From Gemmobacter lanyuensis (lineage in GTDB: Bacteria; Pseudomonadota; Alphaproteobacteria; Rhodobacterales; Rhodobacteraceae), in NCBI RefSeq assembly GCF_014652355.1, contig NZ_BMYQ01000001.1, positions 928,180-992,179 on the forward strand: a stretch of 64,000 bases of DNA, in the 5' to 3' direction. Positions within the stretch are counted from its first letter, which is position 1. Every line of letters begins with the position of its first letter. The translations under genes were made by a program, and so were the position numbers. The notes under the pieces were generated by a model. It made no database searches and was not told the DNA's origin. It worked only from the letters and a program-made list of their open reading frames with translations. This document shows, one piece after another, positions 46,355 to 54,579 of the stretch.

Positions 46355-46666
46355 TCAGGCCCTCTTTCCCTTGGCGGCTTCTGCTTCGGCCTTGGCTTTC
46401 GCCGCCTCGGCTTCCGCTTTGGCAGCGGCTTCTGCTTCGGCCTTGGCTTTCGCCGCCTCGGCTTCCGCTTTGGCAGCGGCTTCTGCTTCGGCCTTGGCTT
46501 TCGCTGCTTCGGCTTTTTCCCTGTCCGCAGCGGCCTTCGCCTCAGCCTGATCCGCATTCTCGGCGGCACCAGCCGCAATGATTGCCTCAGCCACTGCATC
46601 ATCGAACCCAGCGACCTCGCCCGGCTGATACATCAAGTAGCCTTTCACGAACAGCAGCCGGATCAT
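46355..46666 (-). CDS. Ala/Lys/Glu repeat coiled-coil phage protein
   Basis: 103 residues. The first 40 residues (MIRLLFVKGYLMYQPGEVAG, DDAVAEAIIAAGAA) are a small folded head of the kind found in gp6-neighbour proteins that give small head genes. The remaining 60 are AEAEAAKAKA-type heptad-like repeats that should form a long charged helix. The repeat comes from a 51-bp tandem repeat in the DNA. The stop is 1 bp from the connector start; the start overlaps the previous stop (ATGA). Confidence 0.6.
   Translation of the reverse strand: MIRLLFVKGYLMYQPGEVAGFDDAVAEAIIAAGAAENADQAEAKAAADREKAEAAKAKAEAEAAAKAEAEAAKAKAEAEAAAKAEAEAAKAKAEAEAAKGKRA
46376..46510. repeat. 51-bp tandem repeat (2.6 units) in a phage head gene
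   Basis: Unit starts GGCTTCTGCTTCGGCCTTGG at 46376, 46427 and 46478. The first two units are identical over the full 51 bp; the third is cut after about 30 bp. Each codes 17 residues of Ala/Lys/Glu helix. Confidence 0.9.
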
Positions 46667-47124
46667 GCGGGCAAGCGGTCCGAGCCGCCAAACACGATCA
46701 CCGCCGAAAGCGCCGCCGTATCGGTATTGGCCGCCGACAGGTTTGGGGTGAAGTTCAGTCGCACATAGCGGCCAGCGCCTGCCAAAGAGACATTGGCCTC
46801 GAAGGTGCCAGTGACGGTGCCCCCCCCGGCCGGGCCGGTCGCAACAACGGCCGCCGCGGCAGACGTCAGCACGTCAGCATCTGACAGGCCGGAATTGTTG
46901 CCCTCATCGATATCCCAGGCGATGGCCAAGGTCGCCCCCGCCGCCAGCGTAGCGGTGTAGGGGATGGCCACGACAGCCGACTGCGGGAAACCCAGTGCTG
47001 CACGGTCAAGAATGACCCCGACAACCTCGGTGTTGTCGCCGCTGCCACCCGCCGTCGCGGCGGTATTAGCTGCAGCACGGCGCACGGCGATCAGTTCGCC
47101 GATGCTGCGGATCTGCGTCGTCAT
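46663..47124 (-). CDS. Phage head-associated protein, unknown
   Basis: 153 residues, beta-rich and Ala/Gly/Thr-rich (VVAIPYTATLAAGATLAIAWD, GTVTGTFEANVSLAGAGRYV). It directly follows the major capsid gene, where decoration or head-fibre proteins are common. Structural role inferred from place and composition only. Confidence 0.55.
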   Translation of the reverse strand: MTTQIRSIGELIAVRRAAANTAATAGGSGDNTEVVGVILDRAALGFPQSAVVAIPYTATLAAGATLAIAWDIDEGNNSGLSDADVLTSAAAAVVATGPAGGGTVTGTFEANVSLAGAGRYVRLNFTPNLSAANTDTAALSAVIVFGGSDRLPA

Positions 47125-47204
47125 GATGTTTCTCCTCGGGCAAGGCCCATCAAAATGGCACGGGCCGCACGATGGCGGCCCGCATGTCAGATCAGATCAG
47201 GCGA

Positions 47205-48503
47205 TCAGGCGCCCCAGGTCACGCCGGTCAGCACCGCAACGGCAGGCAGGTGACGCAGACCGATGTCATGCTGCATGATCATCCGCAGGATGGTTTCGTC
47301 ACGGCTGAAGGCTGCCTGCATGTTGCCGCTCGCGTCCTTGTAGGCCGCCTCGGTGGACATCGCGATTTCGATGCCCATGTGCTCGCCAACCAGCACATGC
47401 GCGGGATGAACCAGCATGATTTCCGACTCGGTACCAGCGCCCAGGTTGTCCGGCACCTCGGTGGTGATGTGCACCGGCTTGCGGCGCAGCTGACCATCCT
47501 GCATTTCCGGGAAGGCAAGATTGCCGTTACCGTCGCGCAGATTGGTCAGATACATCGCAACGCGCGGCGCCATGACCCAATGCGCCCCGGTGAACACGAC
47601 ATTCGCCTTGCCAAGCGCCAGCTCCATCCGGCCAAGGTCATTCGTGACTTTCGCCAGATCCGGCGAACCGGTCATCGTCAGGACATGGGTGGTTTCAAAC
47701 GCCGTGCCCAGCGTCTGCCAACGCAGGCCCTTCGGGGCGAAATCGGTGCCCGAGCCGCGCAGGAAGAACCGATCCTGAATCTGCGCCGCATCCGCCAGCG
47801 CATCATCGCGGATCATCCGATCCACAGCAGTCGAGGCGCTGCGCAGAAGGTCGTTCGAAATCGGGATCAGGCCCGACAGCTTCTTGGCCGACAGCTTGAC
47901 CTGACCGAACGAAACGCCCGTCGCCTTGATGTCCTGCTGCTCGCCGCCATAGGTAAAGGTCGCCCCGCTGGCGCGGCGGTTGGTCGTCAGATTGCCGTTC
48001 GGCATCGGCACGACGCGCGGCCCCATGGCGGTGACCACCGACAACGGGCGCAACATCTCGATCACCTCGGTCGAGACATCCTCGGGCACGAGAAAGCCGC
48101 CAGCCACGCCAGAGCCCATGTTCTGGTTGGCAAACAGGCCGCTGTCGCCATTGGCCTCGGCAATCTGCATGGCCACATGCGGAATGCCGCCCGCTGCCGC
48201 GATGGTGCGGGTCATGCGGGCAAAGGTCAGGCCCTTTTCCGCCGGGGCTGCCGGGACAGTCGCGGCGGGCTGGGTGACACCGGGCAGCGGCGCCAGCGGA
48301 CGGGCCGCCGCTGCGCGACGACGCTCCAGATCCTCGGCCTGGGTGATCTGCGCAGCCACCGCATCATCCTGCGCGCGCAGCGCATCAAAGGCGGCAGTCT
48401 GTTCAACGGTCATGTCACCGCCTTCCGGGACAGAGGCCACGATAGCCTCCATCTGTTCGATGATGCCCGCACGGCGGGCTCGCAGGGCCGTGATCCGGTC
48501 CAT
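47205..48503 (-). CDS. HK97-type major capsid protein
   Basis: 432 residues from ATG 48503. The N-terminal 110 residues form a coiled-coil scaffolding region (ALRARRAGIIEQMEAIVA) to be removed by the protease; the rest is the HK97 fold (GGFLVPEDVSTEVIEMLRPL, KKLSGLIPISNDLLRSAS, ending AVLTGVTWGA). It follows the S49 protease gene with 1 bp gap. Confidence 0.92.
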   Translation of the reverse strand: MDRITALRARRAGIIEQMEAIVASVPEGGDMTVEQTAAFDALRAQDDAVAAQITQAEDLERRRAAAARPLAPLPGVTQPAATVPAAPAEKGLTFARMTRTIAAAGGIPHVAMQIAEANGDSGLFANQNMGSGVAGGFLVPEDVSTEVIEMLRPLSVVTAMGPRVVPMPNGNLTTNRRASGATFTYGGEQQDIKATGVSFGQVKLSAKKLSGLIPISNDLLRSASTAVDRMIRDDALADAAQIQDRFFLRGSGTDFAPKGLRWQTLGTAFETTHVLTMTGSPDLAKVTNDLGRMELALGKANVVFTGAHWVMAPRVAMYLTNLRDGNGNLAFPEMQDGQLRRKPVHITTEVPDNLGAGTESEIMLVHPAHVLVGEHMGIEIAMSTEAAYKDASGNMQAAFSRDETILRMIMQHDIGLRHLPAVAVLTGVTWGA

Positions 48504-48504
48504 G

Positions 48505-49452
48505 TCAAATCCTTTCTGCGGCCCGTTGCCGCGTTTCCAACTCGGCCGCCGCCAACGCACGGCTGCGGCCCCTCTTTTCCGGCGTGCGCCCGGAACCTTG
48601 CTGCAGCACGCTCTCCAGCGTGCCGATCCGGTCGGCCATGCCGACCTCTACTGCGCGGGCGGCAGGCACCATTGCGCCCCGCCCGAACCTTTCCCGAACT
48701 TGTTCGACCGATACCCGGCGACCTGCCGCTACATCGGCGATGAAAACTGCCTCGATCGCATCGACATCGGCCTGCACCGCGGCGCGGCCTTCTTCGGTCG
48801 TGACATCCGGGCGTTTGAGCGGGGCGCCGGAGCTGACGATCTCATAGGCCCGTCTGCCGCTAGCATCCGGCCCCTCTTGCCGCGACGTTGTCGCAACGAT
48901 GCCGATCGATCCAACCGACGCCGCCCGGTCCAAAACAATCTCGCGCGCCTGCGACCCCAGCCAGTAGGCCAACGAGGCCCCCATGCCGGTCACAAACGCC
49001 GTCACCGGCTTGGTCGAGGCGCGCAGCATTTCTGCTGCCTCACCCACATGCGAGACAACCCCACCCGGGCTATCGATCAAGAGTACGATCCGCTCGACAT
49101 CCGCACTCGCCTCGGCCACCCGCAGATCGTGGCTCAGGGCATCCAGCGACGTGCCACCGGTAGATGCCCCGATCATGCTGGCCCGCGGGAAAATCGTGCC
49201 AATCATCGGCACTACCGCGTTGCCGTTGCGGATGGTGCTGCCACGAGACCCATCTAAGCGCGTCCCGAGTGCGGACACGGCCATGCGGCTCGCATCCATA
49301 CTGACATCGTGACCATCCCGGGATAAAAGCTGAAGCACATCGGCATCCATCGCCCGAACCGCAATGGCCTCGATCGCTTCCAGGTATTCGGGCACGATGG
49401 CCCATGGCTGCGCCCGGATTGCCGAAATCAGGGCCTGCAGATCATTCCGCAT
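48505..49452 (-). CDS. S49-family prohead protease
   Basis: 315 residues from ATG 49452. ClpP/SppA fold with IVLLIDSPGGVVSHVGEAAE, nucleophile Ser in FVTGMGASLAYWLGSQA, and the Lys-region block SVGSIGIVATTSRQEG. It should cut the capsid delta domain during head maturation. It overlaps the portal gene by 11 bp. S49 proteases with this order are common in HK97-like phages. Confidence 0.85.
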   Translation of the reverse strand: MRNDLQALISAIRAQPWAIVPEYLEAIEAIAVRAMDADVLQLLSRDGHDVSMDASRMAVSALGTRLDGSRGSTIRNGNAVVPMIGTIFPRASMIGASTGGTSLDALSHDLRVAEASADVERIVLLIDSPGGVVSHVGEAAEMLRASTKPVTAFVTGMGASLAYWLGSQAREIVLDRAASVGSIGIVATTSRQEGPDASGRRAYEIVSSGAPLKRPDVTTEEGRAAVQADVDAIEAVFIADVAAGRRVSVEQVRERFGRGAMVPAARAVEVGMADRIGTLESVLQQGSGRTPEKRGRSRALAAAELETRQRAAERI

Positions 49453-50740
49453 TGTCGGCATCCTCTCTGGATTGTTGCAATTCTTGCGGCTCCGGCATTG
49501 GCCGACCAGCCAGCGCCATGTTTGACGGCCGCCAGTACTCGGTGCCCGCCTCGCCCGGTATATTGTTTTCATTCTCGCGACGGCGCAGCTCATTGGCATT
49601 GACGATGCCCATCTGGCGCTGCAGCCAATAGGCCTCCATCCGGCTCTTGAGGTCGCCGCGCACCAGTGCGTCAGTGACATGCTCGAAATACATGCCTTCG
49701 GGCGCAAACTGTCGCGTGGCGGCCTGCGCCACTCGAGTGAAATGCGGGCCAAGGTGGTAGGTCAGGAACTCGAGGCTCTGATGCTCGATGTTTGAGAATG
49801 TCGCCTTCGACAGCTCGAATATAAGATGCGGCGGGACACCCCAGATCCGTGCCAGGTCCACGACCTGGAACTGACGCGTTTCAAGGAACTGACTATCCTT
49901 GAGATTGTGCGTGAGAAACGCGCTTTTCAGATCCTGATCCAATACCGCAATGGCACTGCCGTCAGGTCCGGAATGAATGCGGTCCCAATCGCTACGGATC
50001 CTCATCTTGTCTTCTGGACTGACCTTTTGCGTGGTCGTCAGAACTGTCGATGGCCTTCCGCCCTTGTTCCAAAACCTGTTGCTGTGATCCGCCGTCGCGA
50101 TTGCGCCACCAAGCGCTTCGCGGCTGTATTGCACCGGATTAAGGCCAACAAGACCATCACGGGACATGCCTCGCACATGCCAAATGTCGCGAGCGGGGAA
50201 CCTTTCACGCGATCCGTCAGGAAGCGTCGCGTCGTAGAAAAGGATCGTCCCCTCCGCGCGGTCAAAAAACTTGGCCACGAGCACGGTCTGCGGCTCTAAC
50301 CGAGTCAGTGCGACGGGGTCACCGCGCATGTTTCGCGAGACATAGGCATAAAAGTTACCTGCCAGAAGCAAGTCGGCCATCAGCAACTCAAACAGGTCGA
50401 ACGGCGTCTGAAAACCGTTTGGCCTGGACGCGAGCAGGACCTCTGCAGGAACTCCATCCATGCGCTGCCGGCCGACACTGGACCTGCTGTACAGATGCAG
50501 GGGCGCCATGGCGAATACACCACTGATCACGCGCAATGCCTGCAGTGTTGCGGGCAAGGACAGGGCAGCACGCTCATCAACCCGCACACCAGCTTTGGAA
50601 ACACCACCGACGGGGGTAAAACCACGCCATTGGCTCTCGCTTTCCACAGGCGCTGCGCTCGCAACGACAGGCGGCTCAACGCGCATGGGCGCGGCAGCCG
50701 ACGCGCCTGCGCCAGCCTTCAAGAAACTGAAAATGCCCAT
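49442..50740 (-). CDS. HK97-type portal protein
   Basis: 432 residues. Typical HK97 portal blocks: FSFLKAGAGAS start, ALRVISGVFAMAPLHLYSR, LLLAGNFYAYVSRNMRGDPV, WGVPPHLIFELSKATFSNIE and RQMGIVNANELRRRENE. Forms the DNA gate at one vertex. It starts 1 bp after the terminase stop. Confidence 0.92.
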   Translation of the reverse strand: MGIFSFLKAGAGASAAAPMRVEPPVVASAAPVESESQWRGFTPVGGVSKAGVRVDERAALSLPATLQALRVISGVFAMAPLHLYSRSSVGRQRMDGVPAEVLLASRPNGFQTPFDLFELLMADLLLAGNFYAYVSRNMRGDPVALTRLEPQTVLVAKFFDRAEGTILFYDATLPDGSRERFPARDIWHVRGMSRDGLVGLNPVQYSREALGGAIATADHSNRFWNKGGRPSTVLTTTQKVSPEDKMRIRSDWDRIHSGPDGSAIAVLDQDLKSAFLTHNLKDSQFLETRQFQVVDLARIWGVPPHLIFELSKATFSNIEHQSLEFLTYHLGPHFTRVAQAATRQFAPEGMYFEHVTDALVRGDLKSRMEAYWLQRQMGIVNANELRRRENENNIPGEAGTEYWRPSNMALAGRPMPEPQELQQSREDADNAE

Positions 50741-50741
50741 G

Positions 50742-52442
50742 TTACATTCCCGTATATTCGAACCTTCCGGACCCGGCGGCTGTCGGATTTCGGCTCATCA
50801 GCGTAAAGGCGTTGAATGCTGCGATGAGCGGATCGATCTTTCCCTTGCCCGCAGCTTCTTTTGTGATCAGCACGGCATTGCCGCGTTGCTCGGAGCGGGC
50901 ATTTCCGATGCACCAAGCCATGATTTCTTGGCCGCAGTGGCGGTAAGTCCCGTCCATCAGCTTGCGCTCCATCCCCCAGATGGCCGATGACAGACGATAC
51001 CCCTGACCGACAGCAACCATTTGCTCGGGCGCGATGCCAACCGCGGACAACTCATCAACCAAAGCAGCAACCCCCGCCGGATCTAGCCCGATGGCAGCTG
51101 CCTCTGGCAGGAGCCCCGCATCTTGCAACTTAGCGACAATGTCACATACGCCCGCATGGTCCTCAGATGGATGGCTGCAGATCGTGAGCTGACCTCGCGC
51201 CTCAAAGTCATGCATGGTGGCGATGTTTTCTTGGCGACGCTGCAGTGCGACCGGGTGGCACCAAGCATGCGACCAGCTCAGCCATTGGCGCGTTTCCCGG
51301 CAACGCCCGGTGACGTTCAGGCCCAATAGGTCATCTGCACCGCCGCCATCAATTCCGACCACCGCGACTTCACTGCGCTCAATCAACTGGTCAAGCCCGG
51401 TCAAACTCACATCACGGGCGGCCAACCAGAAGTCAGCGCCAACCCAGCGATTGCTGTGCAGCGCCAGACCGATTTCAACGTTGAGATGCTGTGTCGCCCA
51501 GGCGATCAGCTCGCCGATTCCGTCCTGCTTGGCACGCGTGAAACCATCAAGCAGCTTCTCCAGAGTGATGGATCGGCCAAGGTTTGGCGTAACCATGTGC
51601 CAATATGCAGGATCCTGCCACGGCTTGTGCTCCGCGGTCTGCATAGCCTCCGGAAACTCGTAGAGCACCGGCAGCATCCGCACCCGCTCAGTGATCAGAC
51701 CATCCCTGACACCGCGCGCATACTGCAGCTCGGTTTTGAATACGCCCGCAGGAGGGTGGTCTGACTGCGTCGTAATCATCACCAAGAGCGCCTCGGGAAA
51801 CGGCATCATCCCGCCACGGATCTGACGGATGACGTCAGCCGCATACGGCACTGTCCCGAGCAGGTGAATTTCGTCGATCAGTGCAAAAACCGGCTTTGCA
51901 CCCGTCAGCACATCCATGCCGAATGTCCGCACCATCAGCTTGGCACCGGTCACACGGCACTTGATCTGCTTTTTGTGATCCTGGACATGGAACCGCTTTT
52001 GCAAGAACCCCTCAGGGTCCGCATCAATCATGTCCCGCGCCTGTCCGAACGCGACATCGCTGATCTTCTGCGTCGGCCCAATGACCAGCAAGTCCGCGTT
52101 CCGGCGCTTGTTAAGCAGCATGAATGTCAGCGCGATGGCCGCAGCACTTGTGGTCTTCGCGTTCTTCTTTGGGACAAGGATGAACACCTCGCCGACTTGA
52201 CGTACTTCCGGCACCAACGAGGATGTGGACATCGAGCCAAACACTGCCCGCACGACATCCCGGATCCACTCCCCAGCCCCCTCCGCCAAGCTTGGTTGTC
52301 CAATCACGTCCGGCAACCGCAAGCGATTAAACACCTGGACCGCGCGGTCGGCTGCCTCAGCATCAAGAGGCAAATCCGCGATTGGCGTTTGTCCGCGCTC
52401 TAACTTCTCAACCCAGTCGGGGCAGGCGAAATCAAATGCCAT
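50742..52442 (-). CDS. Terminase large subunit
   Basis: 566 residues. ATPase motor with Walker A-like VPKKNAKTT (90-98), Walker B VFALIDEIHLL, coupling motif VMITTQSDHPP. Nuclease domain begins with VVGIDGGGADDLLGLNV and continues to the C-terminus. Translocates DNA into the head and cuts it. Next to the small terminase (4 bp). Confidence 0.93.
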   Translation of the reverse strand: MAFDFACPDWVEKLERGQTPIADLPLDAEAADRAVQVFNRLRLPDVIGQPSLAEGAGEWIRDVVRAVFGSMSTSSLVPEVRQVGEVFILVPKKNAKTTSAAAIALTFMLLNKRRNADLLVIGPTQKISDVAFGQARDMIDADPEGFLQKRFHVQDHKKQIKCRVTGAKLMVRTFGMDVLTGAKPVFALIDEIHLLGTVPYAADVIRQIRGGMMPFPEALLVMITTQSDHPPAGVFKTELQYARGVRDGLITERVRMLPVLYEFPEAMQTAEHKPWQDPAYWHMVTPNLGRSITLEKLLDGFTRAKQDGIGELIAWATQHLNVEIGLALHSNRWVGADFWLAARDVSLTGLDQLIERSEVAVVGIDGGGADDLLGLNVTGRCRETRQWLSWSHAWCHPVALQRRQENIATMHDFEARGQLTICSHPSEDHAGVCDIVAKLQDAGLLPEAAAIGLDPAGVAALVDELSAVGIAPEQMVAVGQGYRLSSAIWGMERKLMDGTYRHCGQEIMAWCIGNARSEQRGNAVLITKEAAGKGKIDPLIAAFNAFTLMSRNPTAAGSGRFEYTGM

Positions 52443-52446
52443 CGTT

Positions 52447-52899
52447 TCAATTTAGCAAATCGCCCCACCCCGTTGGCGGAGCTTTTGCTTCCTGTGCAAG
52501 AGCTGCTTTCTTCCCAAGTGGCGCAGGCTTGTGGACATGTGCCTTTGGTGTGCGTGGCGCGGCGCGCGCCGCCGCGATGGTGCGAACCTCTTTGGCCGCG
52601 GAAACGTTTCCCTCGAGCATGCGTTGCACAAGAGCCTGCATCGCAAGCCCCTCCAGAAGCATCGCTCCATGATCCAGCTCACGGGAAAAATACTTCCGCA
52701 GCGTCTTGGCATCGATCCCCATGTATTGGGCAATCTCATCCGTTTTGAGGCCCGCTGCCGATAGGGACATGACAACTCTTTGATTTTCTTTGCGAATTGA
52801 CGCATTTCCAACCGCCGACTTTCGGCCACGTGGGTCGCGAAGCGGCCGGATAGGGTCGCCCAGCAGGTCAACCTCTTCCCCATTGTCGTTTTTCATCAT
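52447..52899 (-). CDS. Terminase small subunit-like protein
   Basis: 150 residues. HTH AAGLKTDEIAQYMGIDAKTL at 50-70, helical oligomer region MLLEGLAMQALVQRMLEG, and a basic C-terminal tail. Position directly before terL makes this the DNA-recognition subunit. Two tandem ATG codons (52899, 52896); no strong ribosome site helps to choose. Confidence 0.75.
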   Translation of the reverse strand: MMKNDNGEEVDLLGDPIRPLRDPRGRKSAVGNASIRKENQRVVMSLSAAGLKTDEIAQYMGIDAKTLRKYFSRELDHGAMLLEGLAMQALVQRMLEGNVSAAKEVRTIAAARAAPRTPKAHVHKPAPLGKKAALAQEAKAPPTGWGDLLN

Positions 52900-52955
52900 G
52901 GCCGGAATTAAAACCCCGCTATTTTATGGCTGCGGGTCTAGGGCGCGAGGGCTTC

Positions 52956-53378
52956 CTAGGGATTTACCCCCCCCCTCCCCTTCTCCTCTGCCTGCTTGGT
53001 CGAGTTGTGGCACTTGGCGCAGAGACACTGCAGGTTCCGCTCATCCCAAAACAACGACGCATCGCCACGGTGGGGCGTCACATGGTCAGCGACAAATCCA
53101 GATGCAGACTGACGCGGAACGCCCGAAGGACAGCCCGCGCTAGCCAATGCATGGCACATGGGCGCAAGAACAGGATGCGCGGCACCGCAGAACCGGCACA
53201 CGAAGCCATCACGCTCAAGCACGCGCCACCTCAGCTCTTGCCAGCGCGCTGTCTTGTACCACTTTCGCCACTCTACCCGCGCATCCCTCGCGCGACTGGC
53301 CTCGGCGGGCGTGCTGTCCACAAACCGCACCATCGGCGGCAATGCAGCAATGCGCGGCGGCAATCGCTTTAGCACCAT
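52956..53378 (-). CDS. HNH endonuclease
   Basis: 140 residues from ATG 53378. Zinc/HNH core: VCRFCGAAHP, VADHVTPHRGD, NLQCLCAKCHNSTKQ with the catalytic His in DHVTPH. In HK97-like phages this gene lies next to the terminase and helps cut the cos ends. The frame is open upstream across a terminator, which was not used. Confidence 0.88.
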   Translation of the reverse strand: MVLKRLPPRIAALPPMVRFVDSTPAEASRARDARVEWRKWYKTARWQELRWRVLERDGFVCRFCGAAHPVLAPMCHALASAGCPSGVPRQSASGFVADHVTPHRGDASLFWDERNLQCLCAKCHNSTKQAEEKGRGGVNP

Positions 53379-53389
53379 AGGCGCACCCC

Positions 53390-53429
53390 CAAAAGCAAAG
53401 CGCCCGGCAGGGTTATCCTGTCGGGCGCT
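53390..53429 (-). terminator. Terminator between early/replication and late genes
   Basis: AGCGCCCG (53399-53406) pairs with CGGGCGCT (53422-53429), inner stem CAGG/CCTG, loop of four, then TTGCTTTTGG on the minus strand. It lies 20 bp after the stop at 53450 and before the HNH gene, so late genes need read-through or their own promoter. Confidence 0.65.
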
Positions 53430-53449
53430 CGTGTGGTGCTGGCAATTTG

Positions 53450-54202
53450 TCAAATCTGCTGCGGGACGTCAAATTCTTTTTTCCAGGGCGAGAGCGGCGG
53501 CAGCTGACCAGTGATCGCAACCGACGACAGATAGCCCGGCTGGCCGACGACATGGGCCAGATGCAGCAGCGCGCCATACCACCCGAGATAGGCCCGGCGC
53601 GCCGCCGCGACAGACCAGACGCCACCCGTAATACTGACCGGGCAGTAGGTCGCGCGCCCGGTGCGAACCCGGCTGCGAGCCGCGACGAACCGATACTCAT
53701 CGCCCTGTTCAACATGCGCCGACCAGCTGCCGTCATCCTGCAGATCCCAGCCCTTCGGAACAACACGACGACGCTCATCACCGCGCCAGTCAGGCGCCCC
53801 ACCGGCCCGCGCGCACTCCGCCACCAGCACGGCCATCCGCCGCCCGCCGCAACCCTCGGGCAGAGCCTCGACCGCCGCCGCGATCAGCTCGGCATCAGGA
53901 TGCACGCCCGACACCCCACCACCATCGACGTTGCAGCCCAGCCGGGCGCGCTGCATCAGCACATATTCCGGGCTGACACCGACCCGGTCGAACTGCCGCG
54001 CGCCGGTCAGGTCAAAGTCGATCCGCGCATGTTCCACCCCAAACGCCCATTCCAGCGCGCGCTGGATCGGCATCTCGCGCACCACGCGGCGCATCGGCTG
54101 TGCAACCCGCACCGCACGATGACCGACAACACGACCCGACTGACGATCAAAACCCATTGCCTGCACCACATCTTGTTTCATTTTCGCGCCATCAAACTGC
54201 AT
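53450..54202 (-). CDS. Phage protein of unknown function near the replication array
   Basis: 250 residues from ATG 54202. Contains VGVSPEYVLMQRARLGCNVD, PEGCGGRRMAVLVAECARAG and a Trp-rich C-terminal half (ITGGVWSVAAARRAYLGWYG). No motif identified. The gene lies directly downstream of the iteron array and upstream of a terminator, so it is the last gene of the early block. The frame is open into the array, but the ATG at 54202 is the natural start. Confidence 0.55.
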   Translation of the reverse strand: MQFDGAKMKQDVVQAMGFDRQSGRVVGHRAVRVAQPMRRVVREMPIQRALEWAFGVEHARIDFDLTGARQFDRVGVSPEYVLMQRARLGCNVDGGGVSGVHPDAELIAAAVEALPEGCGGRRMAVLVAECARAGGAPDWRGDERRRVVPKGWDLQDDGSWSAHVEQGDEYRFVAARSRVRTGRATYCPVSITGGVWSVAAARRAYLGWYGALLHLAHVVGQPGYLSSVAITGQLPPLSPWKKEFDVPQQI

Positions 54203-54579
54203 CTTGTTTCGCCTGACATTCTTATGGGGAGGATAGGGAGGATAGATGAAAGATTGGGGAGGTTTCTTTTCGCCGTTCTTTCCTATGTTTCCCTTTATTT
54301 TCATTGGCTTGATGAATGTTTGGGGAGGATGGGGAAGATGGGGAGGATATTTCAAACACATGTAAGACAGTCGCCGCCCTATACTGCCCCATACCCCAAT
54401 GAAGGCCCCTCACATGCGTTACGCGGAAATTGCTCCCCATACTCCCCATCCTCCCCGAAACAGGCGCAAGCCACTGATCCGCAAAGAAACTCACCCCTGA
54501 CCCCATGTTTTCGCCTTTCTCCCCACACATGCCGATATGCTCCCCATCCTCCCCGAACCGAGCGAGGGGTGCGGGGAAA
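54203..54579. other. 377-bp gene-free interval holding the iteron palindrome
   Basis: Non-coding interval between helicase and the next leftward gene. Minus-strand translation gives only repeat-derived SSPSSPSSP-like low-complexity peptide. Pyrimidine-rich, lower-GC tracts lie at 54265-54320. Confidence 0.75.
54226..54554. repeat. Mirror-symmetric array of twelve 9-bp iterons, candidate phage replication origin
   Basis: Left arm, consensus GGGGAGGAT: 54226, 54235 (A at first place); 54256 (GGGGAGGTT); 54322, 54331 (GGGGAAGAT), 54340. Right arm, inverted: 54430 (TTGCTCCCC), 54439 (ATACTCCCC), 54448; 54516 (TTTCTCCCC); 54537 (ATGCTCCCC), 54546. The grouping is 2-1-3 and 3-1-2 with gaps of 12 and 57 on the left and 59 and 12 on the right. 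The arms also share CAAGCCA(A/C)TGA and AAAG-GAAAC-like blocks, so the whole is an imperfect inverted duplication around 54390. Confidence 0.8.

Noticed and set aside
46376-46510. 51-bp repeats as a CRISPR array
   Set aside because: Units are contiguous without spacers and lie in frame inside a phage gene.
54226-54554. Iteron palindrome as an insertion sequence or transposon end pair
   Set aside because: No transposase between the arms, and the repeated unit is a short iteron, not a terminal repeat with target duplication.
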